Positions 1 through 5,127 of a DNA stretch of 5,181 nt are shown one piece after another. The DNA comes from DASXIW01 sp036497785 (lineage in GTDB: Bacteria; Pseudomonadota; Alphaproteobacteria; Acetobacterales; Acetobacteraceae): the NCBI GenBank assembly GCA_036497785.1, contig DASXIW010000292.1:1-5181 (forward strand), read 5' to 3'. Numbering within the stretch: the stretch's first letter is position 1; each line of letters opens with the position of its first letter. Position numbers and translations under genes: made by a program. Under the pieces are notes generated by a model. That model ran no database searches, was not told the DNA's origin, and saw only the letters and a program-made list of their open reading frames with translations.

Positions 1-1
1 C

Positions 2-757
2 AAGCGCTACGGCGAGACCCTCGCCGTCGACGATATCGGCTTTGACGTCGCCCCAGGCACCACGGTCGGGCTGCTCGGCGGCAACGGCGCGGGCAAGACC
101 ACCACCATCGCCATGCTGCTCGGCCTGTTGATCCCGACCGCCGGCAGCATTCGCATCCTCGGCCACGACATGGCGCGCGACCGCTTCGCTGCCCTGGCCC
201 GGATGAATTTCTCCTCGCCCTACGTGGCCCTGCCGCACCGCCTCACCGTCTCCGAGAATCTGCGCGTCTATGGCCATCTCTACAACGTCCGCAACACCGA
301 TCGGCGCATCGCCGAACTCGCCGGCGAACTCGATCTACACGGCCTGCTGAACCGCGCGGCCGGCGAACTCTCCGCCGGGCAGAAAACCCGCGTGGCGCTG
401 GCCAAGTCGCTGATAAATCGCCCGGAAGTGCTGCTACTGGACGAGCCGACCGCGAGCCTGGACCCCGATACCGGGGATCTCGTGCGCGGCTGGCTGGAGC
501 GCTACCGGGCCGAGAGCGGCTGCACCATCCTGCTGGCCAGCCACAACATGGCCGAGGTCGAGCGCCTGTGCAGCCATATCCTGATGATGAAAAAGGGCCG
601 CATCGTCGATCGCGGCAGCCCCGCCGAATTGCTGAACCGCTATGGCCGCGACGACCTCGAGCAGGTCTTCCTGGACATCGCCCGCAATCGTGGGCAGGAG
701 GCGAGCGGGCGCCAGACGGAAGCGCGAGAGGCGGGCGCGCGGGAGGCAGCATCGTGA
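2..757 (+). CDS. ABC transporter ATP-binding protein (ABC-2 exporter type), 5' partial
   Basis: This is the nucleotide-binding subunit of an ABC exporter; it hydrolyses ATP on the cytoplasmic face to drive the permease encoded next. The reading frame is open from base 2, giving 251 residues; only the extreme N-terminus is missing, since Y3 sits where the A-loop aromatic residue is expected. Visible motifs, numbered from the first visible residue: Walker A GGNGAGKT (26-33), signature LSAGQ (123-127, for LSGGQ), Walker B VLLLDEP (143-149) with catalytic E148, D-loop SLD (152-154), and H-loop H181. The Q-loop is odd: the stretch MNFSSPY (68-74) has no glutamine, and P73 falls at the usual Q position. 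The C-terminal 25 or so residues are Glu/Arg/Ala-rich and probably disordered. The stop overlaps the permease start by 4 bp, which implies translational coupling. The family is certain; the substrate is unknown. Confidence 0.95.
   Translation, partial: KRYGETLAVDDIGFDVAPGTTVGLLGGNGAGKTTTIAMLLGLLIPTAGSIRILGHDMARDRFAALARMNFSSPYVALPHRLTVSENLRVYGHLYNVRNTDRRIAELAGELDLHGLLNRAAGELSAGQKTRVALAKSLINRPEVLLLDEPTASLDPDTGDLVRGWLERYRAESGCTILLASHNMAEVERLCSHILMMKKGRIVDRGSPAELLNRYGRDDLEQVFLDIARNRGQEASGRQTEAREAGAREAAS
741..746 (+). promoter_or_regulatory. Shine-Dalgarno deciding the permease start
   Basis: GGGAGG lies 7 nt before the GTG at 754. It favours that GTG over the ATG at 568, which would place about 60 residues of non-membrane sequence inside the ATPase gene. 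Confidence 0.75.
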
Positions 758-1557
758 CCTACGCCGCCGCCCGCCGCGTCTGGGGCCTGATGTATCGCCA
801 CATCGCGCTGTACCGCCGCTCCTGGCCCCGCATGCTTGAGCTCGCCTATTGGCCGACCCTGCAAATGTGCATCTGGGGCTTCACCGCCAGCTTCTTCGCC
901 TCGCGCCTGGGCAACCCCGCCGCCATGGCCATCGGCGTGCTGCTGGGCGGGGTGTTGCTATGGGAAGTCGCCCTGCGCAGCCAGATGGGCGTGGCACTGA
1001 GCTTTCTGGAGGAGATCTGGTCGCGCAATCTCGGCCATGTCTTCGTCAGCCCCTTGCGCCCCAGCGAATTGGTGGCGGCGCTGATCGGCATGTCGGTGCT
1101 GCGTATGGTCGCCGGCGTGGTGCCGGCGGTACTGCTGGCCTGGGCCCTGTACGCCTTCAACCTGTTCACCCTCGGACCGGTGCTGATCCTGTTCGTTCTG
1201 AACCTGATGGTGATGGGCTGGTCGGTCTCGCTGGGCGTGGTCTCGCTCATCCTGCGCCACGGCGCCGGGGCGGAAGCTTTGGCCTGGTCCGTGCTGTTCG
1301 GCCTCACGCCGTTTTCCGCCGTGTTCTACCCGGTCTCTGCCCTGCCGGCCGCGCTGCGCCCCATTGCCTTCGCGCTGCCAGCCTCGCATGTGTTCGAAGG
1401 CATGCGCGCGGTGATCGGGCAGGGGGTGATCCTGTGGGGGCAGCTGGGCTGGGCGCTCGGGCTCAACATCGTCTGGATGGTGGCGGCGGCCTTGCTGTTC
1501 GCCCGCCAGTTCCGCGCGGCGCGCGAGCGCGGCGCCCTTCTCGTCATTGGGGAATAA
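754..1557 (+). CDS. ABC-2 type transporter permease
   Basis: This is the inner-membrane subunit that forms the transport path for the preceding ATPase. From the GTG start it is 267 residues, normal for the ABC-2 permease family. A short basic cytoplasmic N-terminus (RR at 7-8, RR at 21-22) is followed by about six hydrophobic segments near residues 30-50, 57-73, 107-133, 141-166, 176-197 and 230-251. The segment order, the FYPVSALP stretch at 191-198 after the fifth helix, and the amphipathic loop containing LEEIWSRNL (85-93) fit the family. The C-terminus is basic and cytoplasmic (RQFRAARERG, 251-260). The GTG was chosen because it has a good Shine-Dalgarno and gives the 4-bp GTGA overlap with the ATPase stop. 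The substrate cannot be deduced; ABC-2 systems export polysaccharides, lipids, drugs or other compounds. Confidence 0.93.
   Translation: MTYAAARRVWGLMYRHIALYRRSWPRMLELAYWPTLQMCIWGFTASFFASRLGNPAAMAIGVLLGGVLLWEVALRSQMGVALSFLEEIWSRNLGHVFVSPLRPSELVAALIGMSVLRMVAGVVPAVLLAWALYAFNLFTLGPVLILFVLNLMVMGWSVSLGVVSLILRHGAGAEALAWSVLFGLTPFSAVFYPVSALPAALRPIAFALPASHVFEGMRAVIGQGVILWGQLGWALGLNIVWMVAAALLFARQFRAARERGALLVIGE
1549..1553 (+). promoter_or_regulatory. Shine-Dalgarno of the phosphatase gene
   Basis: GGGGA lies 6 nt before the ATG at 1560 and overlaps the last codons of the permease. It supports the short start, as opposed to the long frame that opens at 849 inside the permease gene. Confidence 0.7.
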
Positions 1558-1559
1558 GC

Positions 1560-2180
1560 ATGTCCGCGACCCGCTTCTGGATGATCCGCCACGCGCTGGT
1601 GGAGGAAAACGCCCGCGCCAAACTGTACGGCGTCATGGATGTCGAGCTATGTCCCCATGCGCTGGACTCGGACATGCCCACCTACGCTGCCCTGGCCCGT
1701 CGGCTGCCCCGCCCGGCCTCCTGGGTGGTCACACCGCTGTCGCGCACCGTGCGCACTGCCGACGCCATATTCCGTGGCGGCTACCCGCGTGCCGAGGCCG
1801 AGGTTGAACCCGGTCTGCTCGAACAGAATCTGGGCGAATGGCAGGGCCTCCCGCATGCCGAGCTGCCGCCGAACCTCACCCTCCCCGCCCACGCCTTCTG
1901 GCCGATCGCCGGCCAAGAACGCCCGCCGAGCGGCGAGAGCTTCGCCGATGTGCTGCTGCGTGTCGGCGCCGCCATGGAACTTCTCGCCACCGCCCATGCC
2001 GGCGAGGATGTGGTGGTGGTCAGCCATGGCGGCGCGATCCGCGCCGCGGTGGCGCATGCGCTGGACACCGGCGCGGACAATGCGCTGCACCTCTCCGTCT
2101 CGAACCTGTCCTTGACCCGGCTCGAGCGGCAGCCGGCCGGCTGGCGCGTCATATGCGTCAACGAGATGTCGCATTTTTGA
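1560..2180 (+). CDS. Histidine phosphatase family protein (phosphoglycerate mutase-like)
   Basis: This is a 206-residue soluble protein of the histidine phosphatase (branch 1) superfamily, which removes or moves phosphate through a phosphohistidine intermediate. Expected active-site elements are present in order: the nucleophile in MIRHA (8-12, H11), the phosphate-binding arginine in PLSRTVRTA (59-67, R62, with R65 nearby), a likely acid/base glutamate E88 in LEQNLGEWQG (87-96), the PPSGES loop (122-127), and the second histidine H156 in VVVVSHGGAIR (151-161). The classical RHG motif reads RHA here. There is no signal peptide, so it is probably cytoplasmic. It starts 2 bp after the permease stop and is almost certainly co-transcribed with the transporter. 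Family members act on sugar phosphates, nucleotides, cobalamin precursors or phosphoproteins; nothing here selects among them. CobC-type assignment is not supported, because no cobalamin genes are visible. Confidence 0.92.
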   Translation: MSATRFWMIRHALVEENARAKLYGVMDVELCPHALDSDMPTYAALARRLPRPASWVVTPLSRTVRTADAIFRGGYPRAEAEVEPGLLEQNLGEWQGLPHAELPPNLTLPAHAFWPIAGQERPPSGESFADVLLRVGAAMELLATAHAGEDVVVVSHGGAIRAAVAHALDTGADNALHLSVSNLSLTRLERQPAGWRVICVNEMSHF

Positions 2181-2330
2181 TCGCGGGATTGTTTGCGGCC
2201 GGGTGAGAAATTCTGACACATCACATGAAACTTGCCTTGCAACGGCTTGCTGCGACAGTATCCCGCTACCAATTGACCGGCGCCGATTCGCTCGCCAACG
2301 TGGCTTCTGGCCCGCATCCGGAGATGCCGT
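2181..2330 (+). other. Intergenic spacer, probably carrying the SYLF gene promoter
   Basis: This 150-bp gap begins less GC-rich than its surroundings (about 2195-2275), as promoter regions often are. A weak pair, TTGCCT (2232-2237) and CAGTAT (2256-2261) with an 18-nt spacer, matches the sigma-70 consensus only 4/6 and 3/6, so it is no more than a candidate. No GC hairpin followed by a T-run is visible after the phosphatase stop, so no intrinsic terminator is called. A GGAG at 2320-2323 sits 7 nt before the ATG at 2331 and is the likely ribosome binding site. Confidence 0.4.
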
Positions 2331-3131
2331 ATGATCCGCACCATCCTCGTCGCCCTGCTTGCGCTGTTGCCGCTCGTGGCCCACGCCCAAACCGAGCAGC
2401 AGGCTTTGGTCGACCGCGCCACGCTGACCGTGCAGGAGATGCTGTCGGGACAAGGCGGCATCGATGCGCGCCGGATGCTGCGCAACGCCCGCGGCGCCTT
2501 GATCTGCCCGCGCGTCTTCAAGGCCGGCTTCATCCTGGGCGGCCAGGGCGGCAATTGCATTCTGGTGGGCCGCGCCAACGGTTCGTGGTCCGGGCCCGCC
2601 TTCTACGGCATGGGTAGCGGCAGCGTGGGCCTGCAGATCGGCATCCAGGATGCCGAAGTCATCTTCATGGTGATGACCGATCGCGGCCTGCAGGCGCTGC
2701 TGGACAGCCAGTTCAAGCTCGGTGCCGACGCCACGGTGGCCGTGGCCACCATTGGCGGCGGCGTCGGCGGCGGCACCACGGCGGCGCTGCGGGCCGATGT
2801 CGTGGCGTTTTACCAGGCGCGCGGCCTGTTCGCCGGCCTGTCTCTGGATGGCAGCATGATCAGCGCCCGCAGCGACTGGAATCAGGCCTATTACGGCCAG
2901 CCAATGGGCGCGCAGAATATCGTCATCGGCATGAGCGGCCAGAACCCCGGAGCACAGCCGCTCCAGGAAATGCTCACCCAGTTCGCCGGCCAGCCCGAAC
3001 AAGCCCCCGCCGGCGGCCCGCCGCCCGGCTATGTGCCTGGGCCGCCGCAGCCCCCGCTGCCGAACGCCGGTCAGGTCAGCATCGCGCCCTCCGGCAATGT
3101 CAGCGCCACCCCGCTGGCGCCACCCCGATAA
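2331..3131 (+). CDS. Secreted SYLF (Ysc84-like) lipid-binding domain protein
   Basis: This 266-residue protein starts with a clear Sec signal peptide: R3, a hydrophobic core (about 4-16) and an AHA cleavage site, so the mature chain probably begins at Q20 in the periplasm. There is no lipobox cysteine. Residues about 27-200 form a SYLF/Ysc84 domain, known in eukaryotes for phosphoinositide binding and common but poorly characterised in bacteria. Family landmarks are RGALICPRVFKAGFILGGQGG (54-74), SWSGPAFYGMGSGSVGLQIG (85-104), a run like MTDRGLQALL (115-124), KLGADATVAV (129-138), and the YQARGLFAGLSLDGS stretch (161-175). The domain is followed by a Pro/Gly-rich, low-complexity tail (about 223-266), likely disordered. 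The ATG is supported by a GGAG 7 nt upstream and by the signal peptide beginning there. It has gaps on both sides and is probably transcribed alone. The family is firm; the bacterial role and any ligand are not established. Confidence 0.93.
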   Translation: MIRTILVALLALLPLVAHAQTEQQALVDRATLTVQEMLSGQGGIDARRMLRNARGALICPRVFKAGFILGGQGGNCILVGRANGSWSGPAFYGMGSGSVGLQIGIQDAEVIFMVMTDRGLQALLDSQFKLGADATVAVATIGGGVGGGTTAALRADVVAFYQARGLFAGLSLDGSMISARSDWNQAYYGQPMGAQNIVIGMSGQNPGAQPLQEMLTQFAGQPEQAPAGGPPPGYVPGPPQPPLPNAGQVSIAPSGNVSATPLAPPR

Positions 3132-3200
3132 ACGACCGGACCCGAAACAACTGGCCCGGCTGCTCTAGTCGCCGCGCGGCGCCGAGATTAAGCTTGCCCG

Positions 3201-3749
3201 ATGCCCACCGAACCGCCGTTCTGGAAAACCAAAACCCTGTCCGAGATGAACCGGTCGGAATGGGAATCCCTCTGCGACGGCTGCGGCCGCTGCTGCCTGC
3301 ACAAGCTGCGCTTCGAGGAAACCGGCGACCTCGCTTTCACCAATGTCGCCTGCCGGCTGCTCGATCTGAAAAACTGCAGCTGCGGCGATTACGCAAGCCG
3401 CCAGCAACGCGTCCCGGATTGCGTGCAACTCACGCCGCGCGACCTCGCCGAAATCGACTGGCTGCCGCCAAGTTGCGCCTATCGCCGTCTCGCCGAAGGC
3501 AAGGACCTGGCCTGGTGGCATCCGCTCGTATCCGGCGATCCTGAAACGGTGCACACGGCCGGCGTATCGGTACGCGGTCGTGCCATCAGCGAACGCGACG
3601 CCGGCGGCCTGGAACAGCACATCGTCGATTGGCCCGGCCAGACGCCACGCGCGCCGCGCCGCAGCTCCACCAAAGCCGCAACGCGGAGCCGGGCAACCAC
3701 ACCAGCGCGCGGGACCAATCCGCCCAAGGAGGAAGAAAAGCCATGTTGA
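3201..3749 (+). CDS. YcgN/UPF0260-family cysteine cluster protein with C-terminal extension
   Basis: Residues 1-146 match the YcgN (UPF0260) family: PFWKTKTLSEM (6-16), the CDGCGRCC cluster (25-32), TNVACRLLDL (47-56), VPDCVQLTP (71-79), DWLPPSCAYRRLAEGKDL (86-103), WHPLVSGDP (106-114) and HIVDWP (140-145). Nine cysteines (25, 28, 31, 32, 51, 59, 61, 74, 92) fit the family's cluster pattern, which suggests metal or Fe-S binding, although the function is not established. The start at 3201 is bounded by an in-frame stop at 3189-3191 and keeps the conserved PFW region, but the Shine-Dalgarno is poor (a GAG about 14 nt upstream). Family members usually end near the HIVDWP motif; here about 37 further Arg/Lys/Thr/Pro-rich residues follow, running 7 bp into the next gene. 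The protein looks cytoplasmic. Confidence 0.93.
   Translation: MPTEPPFWKTKTLSEMNRSEWESLCDGCGRCCLHKLRFEETGDLAFTNVACRLLDLKNCSCGDYASRQQRVPDCVQLTPRDLAEIDWLPPSCAYRRLAEGKDLAWWHPLVSGDPETVHTAGVSVRGRAISERDAGGLEQHIVDWPGQTPRAPRRSSTKAATRSRATTPARGTNPPKEEEKPC
3726..3732 (+). promoter_or_regulatory. Shine-Dalgarno of the lyase gene, inside the preceding gene
   Basis: AAGGAGG is a near-perfect ribosome binding site 10 nt before the ATG at 3743. It decides that start over the ATG at 3629. It lies within codons of the YcgN-family tail, so the two genes share this sequence. Confidence 0.8.
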
Positions 3750-4663
3750 AGAATGCCCTGTTTGGCGGCGTCAACGCCGCGGTCACCACTGCGATGCGCG
3801 ACGACCTCAGCGTCGACCTCGACCTCACCGCCGCCCATGCGCGCTGGCTCCTCGCCAATGGCTGCAATGGCCTCGGCATTCTCGGCACCACCGGCGAGGC
3901 CAATTCCATCGGCGTCGACGAACGCATCGCCGTCATGGAAGGCATCGTCGCTCGCGGCATTCCGGCCGGTGTGCTGCTGCCCGGCACCGGCACGCCCGCC
4001 ATCACCGACACTGTGAAACTCACCCGCCGCGCCGCCGAACTGGGCTGCCGCGGCGCGTTGCTCCTGCCGCCCTTCTTCTACAAAAACCCCTCCGATGACG
4101 GCCTGCTCGCCTATTTCAGCGAAGTCATCCAGCGCGTCGGCGGCGACATCAAATTCTATCTGTATCACTTCCCGGCCCAGTCCGCCGTGCCCTTCGGCAT
4201 CGACCTGATCGGCCGCCTGCTCGCCGCCTACCCCGGCAAGGTGAAGGGCATCAAGGATAGCAGCGGCGATTTCGCCAACACCAAATCCTACGCAGACCAT
4301 TTCGCCCGCGACGGGTTCGAGGTGTATTGCGGCGACGACGGCGCGCTGCACAAACTGCTCCATGCCGGCGGCGCCGGCTGCATCACCGCGGCCGCCAATG
4401 TCGGCAGCGCCGTCAGCGCGCAGGTCTATGCCAATTGGGACAAACCCGAAGGCGAAAAGGCCCAGATCCTGCTGGCCGCCATCCGCAAGGCCGTCACCTC
4501 CGCTCCCCTCATCCCGGGCCTGAAGGCCTTGGTGGCGCGGCATACCGGCCAGTCCGCCTGGGCCAATATCCGCCCACCCCACATGAAACTAACCCCCGCC
4601 GAAGCGGCCAAACTCTTCGCGACGTTCGATGCGTGCGGATTTAGCTTGGCGGCGGCGGCTTAG
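3743..4663 (+). CDS. Dihydrodipicolinate synthase (DapA) superfamily aldolase/lyase
   Basis: This 306-residue protein is a class I aldolase-type TIM barrel of the DapA/N-acetylneuraminate lyase superfamily, normal in length. Superfamily motifs: GTTGEA (48-53), where the Thr-Thr pair binds the keto-acid carboxylate; LLPPFFYKNPSDDGL (107-121); a catalytic tyrosine Y141 in YLYHFPAQS (139-147); and the Schiff-base lysine K171 in VKGIKDSSGD (167-176). In true DapA the tyrosine loop reads YNVPxRT, and its arginine (138 in E. coli) holds aspartate semialdehyde; here Q146 is at that position, so lysine biosynthesis is doubtful and another 2-keto-acid reaction is more likely. Residues 210-222 form the glycine/alanine-rich GAGCITAAANVGS. 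It overlaps the YcgN-family gene by 7 bp and is probably translationally coupled to it. The superfamily is secure; the substrate is unknown. Confidence 0.92.
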   Translation: MLKNALFGGVNAAVTTAMRDDLSVDLDLTAAHARWLLANGCNGLGILGTTGEANSIGVDERIAVMEGIVARGIPAGVLLPGTGTPAITDTVKLTRRAAELGCRGALLLPPFFYKNPSDDGLLAYFSEVIQRVGGDIKFYLYHFPAQSAVPFGIDLIGRLLAAYPGKVKGIKDSSGDFANTKSYADHFARDGFEVYCGDDGALHKLLHAGGAGCITAAANVGSAVSAQVYANWDKPEGEKAQILLAAIRKAVTSAPLIPGLKALVARHTGQSAWANIRPPHMKLTPAEAAKLFATFDACGFSLAAAA

Positions 4664-4673
4664 CGAAGGGGAA

Positions 4674-4801
4674 GGCAAGGCCAGGGGCTTGCCCTCCGGT
4701 GCCATTCCAGCGGCGAAGCAAGCCGCTGGAACCTTCGGCACCTCCGCCCCTGGACCCCGGTAAAGGCGGAGCCTTTACAATCCGGTACTTTTTGGCCGGG
4801 G
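4674..4801. repeat. Nested palindromic (REP-like) element after the lyase gene
   Basis: Several perfect arms nest here. The outer arm is CCAGGGGC (4681-4688) with GCCCCTGG (4746-4753). The middle arm is GGTGCC (4698-4703) with GGCACC (4737-4742). The inner arm is TTCCAGCGGC (4705-4714) with GCCGCTGGAA (4722-4731), loop of 7. A second hairpin follows: GTAAAGGC (4760-4767) with GCCTTTAC (4771-4778), loop GGA, itself flanked by CCCCGG (4755-4760) and CCGGGG (4796-4801). An alternative arm GGCAAG (4674-4679) / CTTGCC (4688-4693) competes with the outer stem. The element begins 10 bp after the lyase stop. It resembles the GC-rich palindromic intergenic repeats of alphaproteobacteria and could also act as a transcript 3' end; the T5 run (4789-4793) lies 10 nt past the second hairpin, too far for a standard intrinsic terminator. 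Confidence 0.65.
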
Positions 4802-4913
4802 TGAGGGCCTTCGACTGGAATTGGCGTTTTGTTTTGCGCCGCAGACATCAAAATCTCCCGCGCGCCGGCGCCCGGATGGCCGCATTAATGATGGGCTTCG
4901 CCGCGCCCGGCGC

Positions 4914-4923
4914 CAAGATCTTG
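4914..4923. repeat. 10-bp perfect palindrome
   Basis: CAAGATCTTG is a perfect palindrome, with GCGC-like flanks on both sides (one-base offset). It could be a dimeric-repressor site, but one such palindrome can occur by chance. Confidence 0.3.
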
Positions 4924-4948
4924 CGCTGAACCGAAGGAAGCCGCCCAA

Positions 4949-4989
4949 ACCGGGTCCGGAATTGTCAAGGCGCCAGCTTGACCGGGTCC
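4949..4989. repeat. 9-bp direct repeats flanking a small inverted repeat
   Basis: ACCGGGTCC occurs at 4949-4957 and 4981-4989. Between and overlapping them is an inverted repeat, GTCAAG (4964-4969) and CTTGAC (4977-4982), around the palindrome GGCGCC (4969-4974). The function is unknown. Confidence 0.4.
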
Positions 4990-5004
4990 ATGGCAGAGCC
5001 ATGG
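4988..5004. repeat. Short perfect hairpin upstream of the terminal small ORF
   Basis: CCATGGC (4988-4994) and GCCATGG (4998-5004) are perfect complements around an AGA loop. No T-run follows on the + strand, so it is not a standard terminator. It could be an operator or leader-RNA structure for the gene at 5128. Confidence 0.4.
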
Positions 5005-5027
5005 CCTTCCTTAGCTTCCCGCGCCAA

Positions 5028-5079
5028 CCCCTATGACATTCCTATAGCCGTCCTCCCGCCGCTTCATCGCTTTCCTATG
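5028..5079 (+). promoter_or_regulatory. Three phased YYCCTATR motifs, candidate operator array
   Basis: CCCCTATG (5028-5035), TTCCTATA (5039-5046) and TTCCTATG (5072-5079) share YYCCTATR on the same strand. Their starts are 11 and 33 bp apart, near whole turns of the helix, and they end 48 bp before the ATG at 5128. They could be binding sites for a response regulator, or overlap a -10 element (TATAGC at 5043-5048), but no good -35 is seen. Tentative. Confidence 0.25.
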
Positions 5080-5127
5080 CCTAACCGTCGAGTTTCCGGG
5101 TTCCAGTTGTTGAGAACGGGGCCAGTC

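Larger units (their letters stand above)
4664..5127. other. Non-coding intergenic region, 464 bp, rich in inverted repeats
   Basis: No convincing gene is visible on either strand. Short open frames exist (for example 4699-4929 on + and 4775-5002 on -), but their products are compositionally skewed, carry no recognisable domain and run through palindromes. The first part is a nested hairpin cluster; the second holds smaller palindromes, a direct repeat and possible operator-like motifs before the small ORF at 5128. No tRNA or rRNA sequence was recognised. Confidence 0.7.

Noticed and set aside
568..753. N-terminal extension of the permease to an ATG at 568
   Set aside because: The extension is Arg/Pro-rich, overlaps conserved ATPase coding sequence and lacks a supporting ribosome binding site; GTG at 754 has GGGAGG and a 4-bp overlap.
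849..1559. Long N-terminal extension of the phosphatase frame
   Set aside because: The extra residues come from another frame of the permease; the catalytic RHA is near residue 10 from the ATG at 1560, as in the family.
2225..2617. 130-residue + strand frame overlapping the SYLF gene start
   Set aside because: It has no recognisable domain beyond an out-of-frame reading of the SYLF signal peptide region.
1647..3002. 451-residue open frame on the - strand
   Set aside because: It lies antisense to the phosphatase and SYLF genes, both with clear family motifs, and its product is His/Ala/Gly-rich with no recognisable domain; it is a high-GC shadow.
3171..3180. Palindrome GCCGCGCGGC before the YcgN-family gene
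   Set aside because: It is made only of G and C in a GC-rich genome, and no T-run or second site is present, so chance is likely.
3629..3742. Upstream start for the lyase at 3629
   Set aside because: The added residues are unlike the superfamily N-terminus and lie before a strong Shine-Dalgarno that serves the ATG at 3743.
3479..4582. 367-residue open frame on the - strand
   Set aside because: It is antisense to the YcgN-family and lyase genes, and its Gly/Ala/Asp-rich composition is typical of a reverse-strand shadow.
4760..4793. Hairpin GTAAAGGC/GCCTTTAC followed by T5 as an intrinsic terminator
   Set aside because: The T-run is 10 nt beyond the stem, too far for a standard rho-independent terminator; the hairpin is kept as part of the repeat element.
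4699..4929. 76-residue + strand frame in the intergenic region
   Set aside because: It is read through the nested palindromes, with no good ribosome binding site and no recognisable motif.
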